A stretch of 64,000 nucleotides of DNA from Quillaja saponaria (taxonomy: Eukaryota; Streptophyta; Magnoliopsida; Fabales; Quillajaceae): the NCBI GenBank assembly GCA_029379385.1, contig CM055611.1, positions 6,510,001-6,574,000 on the forward strand, written 5' to 3'. This document shows positions 36,231 through 49,121 of the stretch, piece after piece; within the stretch, counting starts at the first letter, position 1; each line of letters starts with the position of its first letter. The notes beneath the pieces are model-generated. The model did not search any database and was not told the origin of the DNA. It saw only the letters and a program-made list of their open reading frames with translations. The position numbers and the translations under genes are program-made.

Positions 36231-38299
36231 TCTGCACATTCATGCACCTGAGGTAGAACACGCTTTGTACACATTGTAAATTCAAATTAATTTTATTCTT
36301 CTTTCCTATAGTTTGATCCATTATTTTACATTTAAAGAAGAATTGGAACTTAAAAAGGGAACATTTTAATGGCTAAAAATGTAGTGATCAATTCCATTGC
36401 AGAATTCACATTTATTTTTTTCCTTCCTAAATTGGAGGAGGTTGTAAAAATTTGGGAAAAGGCATTATATGGAAGGCATTTTATTGTAATTCCCATCTAG
36501 CCATACCTGTTACTGACTGATTGTGGTGAACTGCATATATTTGAAATTCTTTGATTCAAATGATGAAAGAAAACTCTACATTTAACATTCCCAATTTCTT
36601 CATATATATCCCCTTCGTTTTTAACTCTTTTCTTTTTCGGGGAAGGGGGAAATAAATACAAATTCATTAAGAAATAAAATATCATTACAATATTAGTCTC
36701 TTAGTATATGCATGGTCATGGATATAGATCGATCATATACAATTCATCTTGGAAAAAAATCAATGATTTAAATTTCAACACATTATGTTTTTAAAAATAA
36801 AACTAGGCAATTTCCTTTTTTGTTATTCTGGATTTAATACGTCTTAAAGCCTATGATTCCTCATAATAAATAATTTTTCTCCATTTTACAATTTTTCTTA
36901 TTTTTTCATTTACAGAAAATGTATCATGCACTAAAAAAAAAAAAAAAACTAGTCTTCGTCTCCTTAACTTAAATTACTTAATATGAAAGAAGTATTGGAT
37001 TAAGCTCAAAATGATACACATGTTTATCGACTTTACACAATTTAAGGCGGAATCTCTAATATCAAACACTCTTTAATTTTAATTTTATTCAATTGCAAGG
37101 CTGGACCAACTTAATGTTAAACTCAAACTTTAATTATTAAAAGTAACAAAGTTTTCTCCATTTTCAACAAAGATAAAAATTTGTTTCGTTTTCAATTTTT
37201 TATCCATTTTTTCCATCTTTTTTTTTTGAAAAAAGAAAAAAGAAAAAAAGGAGTAAAGTATCAAAATTCAAGTGATTAATTTCTTTCAACAATTAAGATT
37301 GACATATACACTTTATTTTTTAATTGTAAAGTGAATCGGATCCCTTAATAAGTGTTATGATGGTTTTTTACTTTTTTGAGAAAAAATTAAAAAATCATAA
37401 ATAAGCAAGTCAAACGGCACTTACAATAAAAATTGAAAATTGAAAATCTCTAATCAAATATTGTATTACAATATTAACTATAACTTCTTTCGTTCTAACT
37501 AAGTAAAAAACAGATTTTAACTCGACTCCTTAATATGACAAGAAAGTTGTAATAAATCAATGACCTAGCATCTTTATCAAGATCTTTATTACATGTATTG
37601 TAGCAATATAAAAGTTTCTATTCATCATTAGAAACTTCCAACAAGAGATGGGTAAATCGAATCCATGGCAACAATACTCTCAAAAAATAAAGAAAGACAA
37701 ATTTCATTAAAAAAACTAAAAAATCTCAAAATTTTGTCATAAAATTGATTAGATCTGAGAAAAATAATACCATAACCTTCAAATCTATCAAAAATGGTCA
37801 AATTTAAGGTTATTATTTTCAATAAAGAGAAAATGAGAAGATGACAATAGGTGAGGAGCGACAGCCCCTCGTTGAGGAAATCTTGAGAGGACTTGAAAAT
37901 TTTTAAAGAGAATGAAGAGCTTCTCTCTTTAGAGAGAAGTTTTTAATTTTATGGCTTTTTTCCTCAATACATATGATATATAAAATGTAATTTCCAAGGA
38001 AGAGCCCTAGGTCTCCAAACGCAAATACCATCCATAATGGAGCAGTCAAGTTTAACAAAATGGCTAGTACAATAATTTACCATACTCATGTTCATGAGAA
38101 ATAAAAATATTACCACCTATGTTCTGCCAAGGTCCAAATCAAGCTTATGAGAAATCATAAAACAAAGAAACAAACAATACTATGTGCTTAATTTGGTAGA
38201 GATTTAGAAAAGTGTTTAATGCATGACCAGATAAAATATAGAATATTAGAGTGATCATATCTAGTATTTGAGGAAATCTAAAAACCGTTGGAAATTATT
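36231..38299. other. AT-rich upstream region, no gene
   Basis: Holds the distal promoter of the MBD-like gene and AT-rich DNA with several poly-A/poly-T runs. A run of inverted A/T-rich sequence near 37210-37250 (cttttttttt then gaaaaaagaaaaaag) is seen. No coding or transposon ends recognised. Confidence 0.4.
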
Positions 38300-38436
38300 A
38301 ATTTTTATATCAATACCTATAATAAATTTTATCTGAGTACTATTTTTTGTTTTTAGCAAAATAAATATTTCATCAGTTAATAAAATAATGTGTACAGTCT
38401 ACTAGCAACAAAGATGATACAAAAAGAGGAGCATCC
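38300..38436 (-). pseudogene. LINE RNase H, C-terminal end
   Basis: Read on the minus strand from 38436, the frame gives DAPLFVSSLLLVDC and then stops. This is the continuation of the RNase H tail interrupted at 40637, matching the WIEDxPxFLxxVIxxD-like end of plant LINE ORF2 proteins. Confidence 0.55.
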
Positions 38437-40631
38437 TGTTATAACCTGACATCGTAAAGTTGAGTTTTAAATATAATATGAACTTTTACATATAAAAAAA
38501 TCAACAAATATATAAACAAAATAAATAAATTATATAACTAAACATATATAGATATATATATATACTTTACCTTACTTTTCTTTTTATCCTTATCCTATTT
38601 ACTTTCCCATTTATTTCCTTTATTTTCCTTCTGGCACCGACTTATCCTCCCTGCCTATTTCTTTCCCCTATTCCCAGTTTCTCCATTGTTCTTCTTCCTC
38701 CTTCGTCAAGCTATAGCCTTGCTAGGAAGTTTGCTGCCATGGCTGTCATTCTAGCAACCTTTTCTTCCTGTTTTCATCACAACCGAGCATGATAGCCAAT
38801 GATCAACCTTGGCAGAAGCTTCAACGATTCTGTTTTGGGCAGCAACTCTATTTTGCTGAAATTGAGCTCCTTAGATCCTTCTCTTGCACTACCAGCTAGC
38901 TCCTCCTCCCTCCAGTCGTCAACCACCTTCAACGAGTATTAACAGTTCTTGTACAACAGCTATAGTGGTGGCAACCACCACTTGAACATTGATTCATAGG
39001 TGGAAAGTGTTGATTTCCATTTTAGATAGCTCCATCAACCTTTGTTTTGTAAAATCCTTGCTTTACTTAGAGTTAACTATTAGTACTTTGATTTTGTTTA
39101 AGGATTAGTGTAGGGTTTGAAATTGTGTGTGAATGGAAGTTAGGTTTAGAGCTTGGAAACGTGATGAATGGTGGTTATAGTGTTAAATTGTTATGTAAAT
39201 TCAAAGTTTAAGTAATAATGACCCTAAGTAATTTATAGCTTCAATTAAATGTTGGGAATATGTATAGTGTTGAAAGTGAGGGATTTGTATTGGATTCTTG
39301 GTATATATATATACGTACACATGAATTTTGGAATAAATTATGCCTTCAACGTATTTGTTAAATGCCTAAGAGAAATTAACTTTTAGTAAATGCATTGAAG
39401 TTGACATATATAGGTTTTGGTAATTAGAGGATTATAACCATGAAATTTGTAAACTAAGTAATACTTGAAATTCTGATTTTCAAATCCGGAATGCAACATT
39501 GATCCATCGAAACTTTTGAATTCAAGAAAGAACAATGAGCAAAATCCATAAACCTTGTGAGTGGAAAATGTTATCCTTTGGTTGCTAGTTATGTGTTGAA
39601 TATTTGCTTATGTGTACATATTTTTTTATAGTTGTCGAGTATGTATGATTAATGCTTTGATTGATTCAAGTAGTAAGAATGCTATGTTTTTTGTAAACTT
39701 TATCATTTGGTATGTTGTGTGTATTAGTGTAAAATCTTGTTTGTGATTGATAGGATCAATAAACTCATTTTTAATGTGACTTAGAATCTAGGTGCGTTTA
39801 TGATATATTCGATTTGATTATTTGATATTTGAATAATATATTTGAGTAACTCGGCCCTTTGAAGGTTATGTAAGAAGTTATATATATTTGGTGTATGGGA
39901 GCAAAAAGGCCCCGAGACGGATATGTTCATGGTGCGGGTGCTAAGTTAATTCGATTATTGGCCTTATTGAATGCTTTGCTTGATTTGTTTGCATATTATT
40001 GTCTTGGTTTTTATTTTACATTTTCTTTATATGTATACTTGTGAGATTGAATTGTTTTGTAACTTGTGCTAATTTGAACTATTCAACATATGTCTCTTAA
40101 TTATGTGTTGATTAATGCTAGTACTTTTTGGGTATGCTTTTCACTCATTGAGTCTTTATGACTTACGCTCGGCTATTTATATTTTTTTTAGCATTAGGAT
40201 CTCGACAAGCTTCTCCGACTGAAACCTGACTCAGCGATAGTGCTGTGGCAAGGTACTCACCAGAGATCACTTATTTGAAGCCATGAGATGAAGAGTTGTA
40301 GTCATTTTAGCCTTGGCTTGTGAAGTTTTGATTTGTTGGATTTGTGTCTATTTGATTTGTGTTATGTGTGAATGAAGTAGAGCTCCTCGTTGACATTGTA
40401 TTGTTTTTATGCTAATTGTTTGTATTTTTGGGCATGTTCCACTCTATGGGGAATCTCTACTGAAATTTTATTTAAGTTACTATTCCTTTTTGTCAATGTG
40501 TTTTACAAGATTTTTCCTTTTAACTTTTAGTTGGTCAATGGTCATATGTATTTCTTTCATTTGGAGTTAGGGTTATGGAGGTTTGGTTATCCATTCCTCT
40601 GGTCGGTCATGCCTCCATGCAGGGTGTGACA
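38437..40631 (+). mobile_element. Solo LTR, Tekay-related (family B type)
   Basis: A 2195-bp LTR begins TGTTATAACCTGACATCG and ends gcagGGTGTGACA. It is flanked by an exact 5-bp duplication catcc (38432-38436 and 40632-40636). No primer-binding site, polypurine tract or internal coding lies next to it, so it is a solo LTR left by recombination between two LTRs. The ends match the split LTR at 14582/33265 in the opposite orientation. The exact target duplication suggests it is younger than that copy. Confidence 0.9.
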
Positions 40632-40636
40632 CATCC

Positions 40637-41095
40637 TTCTCTATCCATGCTTTAAAAGTATCAACATGAGCATATCTGGCTAAAGTATGAGCAACCTGGT
40701 TCATTTTTCTTTGTGAGAATTAGAACGTACAGTCCTAAAAACCCTGACCAAGTTATTTAATATCTTCCACAACAAAAGCTAACGATGGTAAACCAGAGCT
40801 TCTGTCATTTATGAGATCTACAACACCTTTTTAGTCTCTTTCTACAACACCTCGACTAAACCCTATTTCCGAAGCAAAAATAAGGCATGTCCTAACTGTA
40901 ATGGCATATCCTCTCCCTGAATCCTTAATATATGGAATGGTCTTAGTCATACTTGCCATAAACTGTCTAGACTCATTTTGAATTATCACCCCTGTTTTGC
41001 CCTTCACTAACTCATCAAACAAGACAACATCAATATTACATTTGAAAAACCCATTCCATTTGGTGACTACCTTAAAGGCATTGAGATTGTAACAC
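40637..41095 (-). pseudogene. LINE RNase H domain, N-terminal part
   Basis: The minus strand reads LFDELVKGKTGVIIQNESRQ, then ASEIGFSRGVVERD, a stop, and MNQVAHTLARYAHVD...AWIEKD up to the solo LTR. These are the RNase H motifs of plant LINE ORF2 (GVVIRN, FAxEIGFxxVxVExD, NxVAHxLA). Stops show decay. The solo LTR insertion separates it from 38300-38436. Confidence 0.7.
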
Positions 41096-41287
41096 TTTGT
41101 AATTTAGTTATCAATATTATACATTATATATTGGTGTATGATGAATTCTAAATGAGTAAAACTATTTTTTAATGATTTCTTGGAAATGTTCAAAGACTTG
41201 TGTTACAAAATCTTGTTTGATTTTCTTTTATATTTAGCTGACTTGAAGTCTTAAACTTAATAGTCAAAATTAATATTATCATTCGAG

Positions 41288-41835
41288 TTTCATATGTATA
41301 TGTATCAAGGAATGTTAATGTTCTTTCTTAGGAACATTTGAAAGTTTAGACTCATACCAAGTAGTGTTGGTATTCTGTTTTGGGAACTGTTATTAGTTTA
41401 ATTAGGCTTGTATCAAGGGGCCTTAATGTTCATGTTTTTGAACCATTGATAGTTTAGATTCATATTAAGGAGTGTGAATGCTCCTCTTAGGAAGCGTTGA
41501 TACTTTAGACTCGTATCACGGAGTGCTGGTGTTCTTTTTTTAGGAATAATTGATAGTTTAAACTCATATCAAGAAATGTAAGTATTCCTTTTTGGAAATT
41601 GTTAACAGTTTAGACTCGTATCAAGGATTGCACGAGTATTCCTTTTTGGAAACCATTGATAGTTTATACTCATATCAAGGAATGTTAGTGTTCCACCTTT
41701 TTAAAAATCGTTGATAATTTATATTCGTATCATTAAGTGTTGGTGTGCAATTTAGACCTTATCAAGGAGCTTGAGTATTCCTTTTTGGGAACCGTTTGAC
41801 AGTTTAGACTCGTATCAAGAAGTGTTTATTCAACT
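41288..41835. repeat. Minisatellite, about 53-bp unit, about 11 copies
   Basis: Repeated phrase: tttagactcgtatcaaggag, then a g/tgtt(a/g)gtgttc segment, then ttttgggaaccgttgatag. Copies are contiguous, 50-56 bp each and visibly diverged; the ninth is truncated. No spacers and no coding frame. Confidence 0.85.
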
Positions 41836-41879
41836 TTAAATTAATAATATTTTATTTCTAGTTGAGAAAAATGGTCAAA

Positions 41880-42900
41880 CTTTCTTTGCTTCCCCATTCG
41901 ATTACTTTTATTTCGAGAGGTTTGTAACTTTCATGGCTCGCTATGCTCAGCTCCATTTCATGTGCATGGTTGCAAGCTTTTCAAATGTTCGAGACTTGAT
42001 TCCCTTACAGATATATAAAAGCTCCCAATCCATGCCTTAAATACACATTTTAACCACATAGATTTTTGATACTCTCTCTTTGCAATCTAAGCTTAGTACT
42101 CTCCACTGATTGATGTAGTCAATGACAAACTCATCATTCTATTGTTTAGTGTTGGTCAACTCCATCAAGGTAACTATACGTCAAGTACTATAGAATCGGT
42201 TGAGAAAATCTTTTTTGATTTTATCCCAATTGTTGATTAACTCAGCATCTAATTTAGTGTACCAGTTAAATGTAATTTATTTAAGAGATCGGACAAATTA
42301 TTTTACAAAAACATCTCCCTAAGTCCCAACATTCTCCCAAGTTTCAATGAATTGAGGAATGTCTTGTTTAGGGTTTTTCCTTTCCATCAAACTGGTTTAA
42401 CTTTGTGTATGGCATAAAATACATAAGCAAACATAGAGTAGGCCTTCTAGTTTGTTTCCAACTAGCTTATTCACTAGGTTATGGATTTGGAGCTCTTTGT
42501 CTTCCACCATTCTAATCGGCTTCTCGATTGTACTTTCTATACTTGCAATCTTCTCTCCAATAGTAGTGGCATTTACCACCATTCAAGGCACAACAAAAGC
42601 TCCCTGGCCATCTAAGCTTCTAGGTGAGTAATTAGAGTAGGAGATAGTGGAGGAGAAGTAGATTCTTCTTGTCTTCAGTGTGACATTTCACCTATCTGGA
42701 GGAATCTATGGGAGATGACCATCCAACCTTTGAAGAGCTTTTGTCTCTCTTACGGGTAAGGACTTCCATGTTGATGGAGGAAGTGACCTAGGCTTGTGTT
42801 TTAGCCTAATCATAATTTTTGATGATCTTGCATCATGCATGTGTTCATGGCCCTTCAAAGAGTTAAGCATCAATGTTGTTCTTGACAATCACTCTAATGG
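41880..42900 (-). pseudogene. Ty3/gypsy gag remnant
   Basis: Minus-strand frames give MVVNATTIGEKIASIEST and MVEDKELQIHNLVNKL (42582-42450), the coiled-coil-like segment found in plant gypsy gag proteins, followed by a stretch (42340-41960) with FLNRFYST and HGLGAFIYL-type pieces resembling the gag core NRFYSTRRT...CIQGMHWGL. Many stops and shifts. No LTRs attributed. The gag class is recognised, the clade is not. Confidence 0.55.
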
Positions 42901-44950
42901 CTACCTTCTTATCGACATCAGTCATGAAAGCACAATCCTACTTTGGGGCCTTTAGATCCATATGTATTGTTGTAGGAGAAGGAGATAAGAGATAGAGTTT
43001 TCTCACTAGATGTGCTAGAATTTGTGAATATATATTAAGTCTAAAATGAAATTGGAAAATTATGTACAACTAATAATTTATATTAATTTGAAAGAATATG
43101 GATACAACCTCTGCATTATTCTTTAAAATAAAAATAATAATTCCTATGATTCAGTTTTCTTAGAAACTTTGTTATACCTGACAGCTATATAGTTTGATCC
43201 CTAATGAAATGATGAAATTCTTTCATAACGATGTTGTGGATAGTTGTTAAGAAAGGTTTTGTGATCTTTGTGGGTACTGGGCTTAATTGCAAGAATTTTA
43301 TATGTGCTTAAATATCTAGTGCTTGAGAGAGAAAACTGGGAGTTTCAATAGCTTTTGTGTCTTGAGTTTGCTACCTCTATCCCAAACCAATATGAGACCT
43401 TTTATAGGAGAGGTGGTGGTAGACAAAATTGAGTTGATTTATGTAATTATGGTAATTGAGATTGATAACTAGGGTGATTGGTAGATAATTAAAGGTGATT
43501 GACATTGACTTGGGATAATTGAAGTTGATGAAGGTTGGTGGTGTTGATTAGTATATGATTGAGGGTGATTGACATTGACTTGGAAAAAGTTTAAGATGAT
43601 TGAAATTGACCTTGGGATAATTGAGGTTGATTGGAAATTTTTTATCCCAATTAACATTTAATTGCAAATTGAATCCAATCATCATTTATTTACTCATTTG
43701 ATTAATTAATATTTTTTTTAATATTGACTAATCCAAATAGACAATAAAAACATCATTCAAATTTTGATATCTACATTATCATTAAGAAAATAGAAAAATT
43801 CTTTGAGCATGCGCATAAATTGAGAACGGACAAGTTCGTATTTAATACTTACTGATGTTATATCAAATTCAAACGTAGAAGTTGTTGCTTTCTTGTCAAA
43901 AACATTTAGCAATGAAATTGGGATATTCATTTTATTTTTAATGATTGTAAAATAAAGATATTGATATTACCTTATATTCATTTTAGATCTTAATTCCCTA
44001 TTAACCATTTTCATAGTTGTCTTGACTCTAATTGTTAAGTTTCATCCAAAGCTAAATATCTAAAAGGTCAAACCTGTTGGCTATTGGTGAATGTAAATTT
44101 TAATTAAAATTTTGTTCATGATTTAAAAACAATACTGATAAAAAATTATTTATACACCTATCTAACACAATTATTCGAGGAATGAACCCATCATCTTTAC
44201 ACATGTCTCTTGGATCTTGATCTACAATTAGAGAATTGCAGAGACATGCTACAACTTTGTTACCTCTCAGTGATCTCTTTTTTGATGTACTTTTGATTTT
44301 CGTTTTTTTTTTTCCTTTTGAATGGTTGATGTCTTATGAATAAAAAAAACATGTATGTTTTGACGGCCATTATGAATGCAATTTGTGTTTAAGCATAATG
44401 TACTTTTATAATAAAGAAAATAATATATGGTTCTTTATTTTGATTAAAAGACATCCCACAAAAATCAACTTAACATAATAAGTCTTGAAAATGTGATAAA
44501 AATTATTTAACGTGAATGATACAAATAGCACACATAATGAATCTTTTCACATATAATTAACAAGGAAACAAAAAATAAATAGAAATGCTTTCTAATATAA
44601 AATCTACCAAAACATTTTCTTTTTCATAAAAATAAAAAATAAAAAAGAAATTGGAACTATCGACATTGAATTGCTTTCCTTCAAATTAATATTACAAAAC
44701 ACAAACTAAAAGAAAATTAAAGATTACAACTGCTAAGTTATATGCATGATTATTGTTACAAGTATTTATACATTTTATTTAAAATCGAAAGAATATCTAC
44801 ACAAATGTGATGTTAATAAGTTTGTAAACAAAATTTTATATGCACGTGTTTAATTTAAGCAACTTCAATTAAACATCAAGTTGATTGATGACTCTTGATT
44901 TCATTGCTTGTATACTCTCCTATTTAGGAGTTCAACACTTTCAGTTAAAC
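42901..44950. other. Intergenic, no gene recognised
   Basis: Contains a short loose repeat at about 43480-43640: gtgattgacattgacttgg occurs at 43495 and 43567, with nearby attgaggttgattgg variants. The rest is AT-rich without coding. Confidence 0.4.
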
Positions 44951-44959
44951 AATGTTGCA

Positions 44960-47060
44960 ATTGAAAACCTCATATATACCATCTATTTTGTTTTTTTCTA
45001 GCACAAAATCGAGTTGTTGACATTGAGACTCCTCTTGTTGTTCCACATACAGTTGACCATGACAGAAAATGTGATTTGGGAGATATATAAACATTTGGCA
45101 TTATATTGTCTTCCTAAGACTTGTAAATAGTTAGAGTGAAATTTAATCTAATTGGAAATTGCCTTCTTATTTGAAAAAGAAGTTTAACATTATCCAATAG
45201 TTTTAATGGAGTTCTAGGAAGAAAGACTCTTGTCCCTCCATATTAATCGGTTAAAATTTATGCATCAATCACATCTTGTAAAAAAAAAATCATGACAAAA
45301 TAGTCATGCTCCATTGCATAAACCCTCTTTAGGGTCTATCTTTCTCATAAGCATTATGGATATACCTTTCTTCAATTTTAAAACATGTGTTGGAAGGCCA
45401 CAGGTGAAATTGAGTTTAGATATTCATATTGGTATAGATTGTGAGAATTTTTTTCAACAAATTCAAATGAGTATGATATCAACTCTTCACTTGGAATGAT
45501 GTTGATGATTTATCATTTAATTTATCTACCTAATCATTTGTGAGTGTTAAAATTGATTGATTCACCAATTATGAGAGATCATTTATATAGACATCCAACA
45601 TGGGATATACCTCATTAATTAACTGATCAATGGATTGTTCACCAACCCATAAAATTGTAAGTGAGGATGGACTTTTTATGAAATCCTTATCTATTGGTTG
45701 CTACGTCTCATCTCCAAGCCATAGGACAAACATAGAAAAAAAAATTAATTTGTTTTAGATCTTATATTTGATGTTAATCTCAAAACTTGAAAGTATTTTA
45801 GTAAGATGGACTTCATTAATGATGCATTCACATTGAGATTTTGTTCCATTAGACATAACATAGAGGATTTGAGGAAATCCCCATCAAGATACCTTCCACC
45901 AAATGGAGAATAGTCATAAGTTATGTCTCTTAAAGTTCTATCCAAACCTTTTTAAGCATATTGATGGGAGCTTCATCTAATTTGATAATTGATGTTCTTT
46001 AAAATAATTTGTTAAATCTGATTACTTCTTAATTGAACAAATGGAAGATGCATGAGGATTTAATGATATTTTGTATCTTGAATGTGCAATTCTTCCACCT
46101 GGCATTATTGCGGATTCTATGTCAGATGTAGTTATTGTTAATGCAATAATACTTTTACTCTTTAAAACTGCTAAGACTACATGATACAAATAAATTTTCA
46201 TTATTCCTCTAAAACCATCAATAAAAAATATTGCACTTCTTCGATCTTTGACATTTGATATTAATTAGAATATAGGCATTTCTTTTGCCCTTATTTAAGT
46301 TTTTCACTGCATTAACATCTTCTTTATGTATAGGAATTAAAAACTTCTTATATCTCTATAGAGACTTAATTTTAATTATCTCCATCATCTAATATCCCTT
46401 GCAAATCACACTAAGTAATTTTCTTTTCATGTTGAAGTAATAATAATTTTATGTTCCATAACAACTTATTTTCAACTATAACACTTTTTGTGGTACTTGA
46501 AATTGGATGATCTTCCCATATGCTAGTGTGAAATTCATTCCATAATCTCTGAACCTCTAGTAGTTGATAGTATACCAATATTGTGACAAACAATCTTCTT
46601 AAAGTAGTTAGCATGCAAAAAGATACAACCTCAAGCATACATTGCCTAATACTACTTTATTTTCTAGTAAACAATGTCTCTCTATAGATAACTTGTATAA
46701 GCCGTACAAAATTTCACCATAAGTTAATAAATCATAAAAATCCTAGGCCTTCCCTCTCTTATGAAGAAGAAGAACACATAAGAGTGTCTCCTAATCTGAT
46801 AGTATCATAGTGTATACATATCTTATTTATGACCTTAATTTGATTTCTCATTTTATGTGCATTACGTATCATCCCACTTATAATATTGTCAATACTCATA
46901 ATATAGACATTTTCTTGCCTTTGGGTCCTCACGATTTTTTCTAAAGAATTCAGTAAGAGTTGTTCTTGAATTTTGTTCATCAGCAAATATATCTGATATT
47001 CTTAGTCTTATAATGTAACATATTTGTTGCATGGTTGGTCTCGATGAACAAGTCTTTTTA
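44960..47060 (-). pseudogene. Helitron PIF1-type helicase (RepHel) remnant
   Basis: Several minus-strand frames follow the Helitron helicase in order from high to low coordinate: LLWNIKLLLLQHEKKIT (about 46450); a Walker-A region degraded to FRGIMKIYLYHVVLAVLKSK where FIDGPGGTGKTYLY is usual (about 46200); IMPGGRIAHS (about 46110); VDRTLRDITYDYSPFGG-like text (45945); KYFQVLRLTSNIRSK (about 45770); PSEELIS (about 45480); KRVYAMEHD (about 45310); QIRRQFPIRLNFTLTIYKS (about 45150); and a final STVCGTTRGVSMSTT (about 45030), matching GQLYVALSRGVS. Stops and frameshifts throughout; the Rep part was not found. The true Helitron ends were not located. Confidence 0.75.
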
Positions 47061-47904
47061 CTAATGGATACAATTTACTTATTGAAAATTATAATTCTCC
47101 ATAATGCCTTAGTTGGATAGAGATAACTTGCATATAACCATATTTAATCTAAACAACATTTACTTATGAACATAACTCAATAGAAACATGATAGAGGCCT
47201 TTATGAATATATTTATACGATTACTTCCTAGTCTTTGCACTACTACAAACACTACAAAAAATGATATTATCTGCATCTGTTGTACAAATGTAGACGTAAT
47301 AAACATTCTACAAATGCATCCAGATGCATATCAACAGATGCAATAACCCTAAACTTGGATACTATTTACATCTATGGCAGATGCAAATTCATAACTACAC
47401 CTGCAAAGTTGCGTTTGGGTTGCAAACGCAAATTTTGGATGCCAAAAATGACTTCCAAGTTATCTGCATCTATAATACAAACGCTATACTATCCGTAGAT
47501 GCAATTTTATTTATTTTTTTAAATTTTCTGCTTTACATGTTACAGACACAGATAATCCTATAGGCTTATGCATATGAATTAAATTATCATTATTTATTTA
47601 TTTAATAATTTTGTGTCTGTAAATACTTGTAAAAAAGTATATTTAAATTCTCAATTTGATATAAATAATAAAATATTACATAAAATTCTTCGTAACATTA
47701 AAATTATTTACAAATATTAGAGAAAAAACCATCTTATAATCCTAATTAATATTCTTCATGTTGAGCTTGCTCATTATCTTGACTGAAATACGAAGACATG
47801 GATGTGAATAAATAAGTTCTAAGTAATTATACTTAACCTAGCTAACTTAATATGCATATAAGTTAAAAGTACTGTAACTTAGAAAAATTAAATAAATTTT
47901 TCAA

Positions 47905-48895
47905 AAGTTTTGCCATGAAACTATAAAATTGACCTAATATTTGAACCGTTGATCCAAAACATATTATGTTTCTTTCTACATGTCTTATTCATCCTCACGA
48001 TCGTGTAGGTACTCTTAGAATCCAAAATGGATTTGTATTTGACTGTTTTGCCCAACCGAACCTAGAGTTACAAAGTTTTTGTCTTGAAACTATAACATTG
48101 GCCTAATATCCTAACCATTGATTCAAATGATATTTTGTTTCTTCCTATAGGTCTTTTTTTCTCCATGATTGTGTCGGTACTCTTGGAATCCAAAACGGAC
48201 TTGTATTTGACTGTTTTGCTCCTTGAACCCAGAGTTACAAAGCTTGTGCCTTGAAACTATAATGTTGGCCTAATATCCAAACCGTTAATCCAAATTGCAT
48301 TTGGTTTCTTCCTACATGTCTAATTGTTCCCATGGTTGTGCCACAGAATTTGAAACATACTTGTATTTGACCGTTTTTTCCTCAGAACCCAAGTTTTTAC
48401 AGTTTTTGCCTTTAAATTAAGTTTTGTCTAATATTCTAACCATCGATCCAAATAGATTTTCATTACTTCCTGTTGGTCTTATTCATCCCCATGGTAATGT
48501 CAGTACTCTCACAATCTGAAACATACTTGTATTTGGCTATTTTTCCATTCAAACCCAAACTTAGCAAGTTTTTATTTTGAAACTCAAAATTTTGCCTAAT
48601 ATCCTAACAGTTGATCCAAATGAAATTTTGTTTCTTTCTACAGGTCTTATTCATCATCACAATCATGTCGGTATTCTTGAAATCCAAGACAGACTTGTAT
48701 TTGACCATTTTTTTCCCTAAACCCAACTTTTACCAGATTTTGCCTTGAAACTAAAAGTTTAACCTAATATCCTAGCTGTTGATCCAATTGGATTTTTGTT
48801 TCTTCCTACAAGGCTTATTCATCCTAAGGTCGTGTTAGTACTCTCAAAACCTGAACTTGTATTAGACCATTTTCCCCCCTGTGCCCAAAGGTTTT
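47905..48895. repeat. Tandem array, about 165-bp unit, six copies, inside the CACTA element
   Basis: Each unit contains, in order, cttgaaactataa, cctaatatcctaaccgttgatcc, a tttcttcctacaggtctt block, a tcatcc...cgtgtcggtactct block and a cttgtatttgaccgtttt block. Unit starts are near 47925, 48087, 48254, 48410, 48577 and 48747, spacing 156-170. Units are diverged, and the outermost right copy is degraded. Confidence 0.8.
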
Positions 48896-49121
48896 GTATT
48901 AAAAGTATAACTTAAAACATAAAAATACTATTTAAGAATCCCATAATGGAAATGAAATTTAAAGAATTAGTACCTCTAATGACTATGTAATATTTATATG
49001 TACTTGAAACAACAAGTTATATGATTGTGTTAGTTATTTATAAAACAAATAACAAAACTAGCTAGTAAACAACAAGTTTTATGATTATGAACATTCTTGT
49101 ATATTTACAGGTAAAGAACTA

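Noticed and set aside
41288..41835. Regular repeats that might suggest a CRISPR array
   Set aside because: Copies are contiguous and diverged with no unique spacers, and the setting is a plant nuclear genome.
42706..42888. Basic open frame resembling a nuclear protein
   Set aside because: It is adjacent to and in the same strand as a gypsy gag remnant; it is better read as decayed retroelement sequence.
47905..48895. Centromeric satellite
   Set aside because: Only six diverged copies, enclosed in a CACTA element; length alone is not evidence of centromere function.
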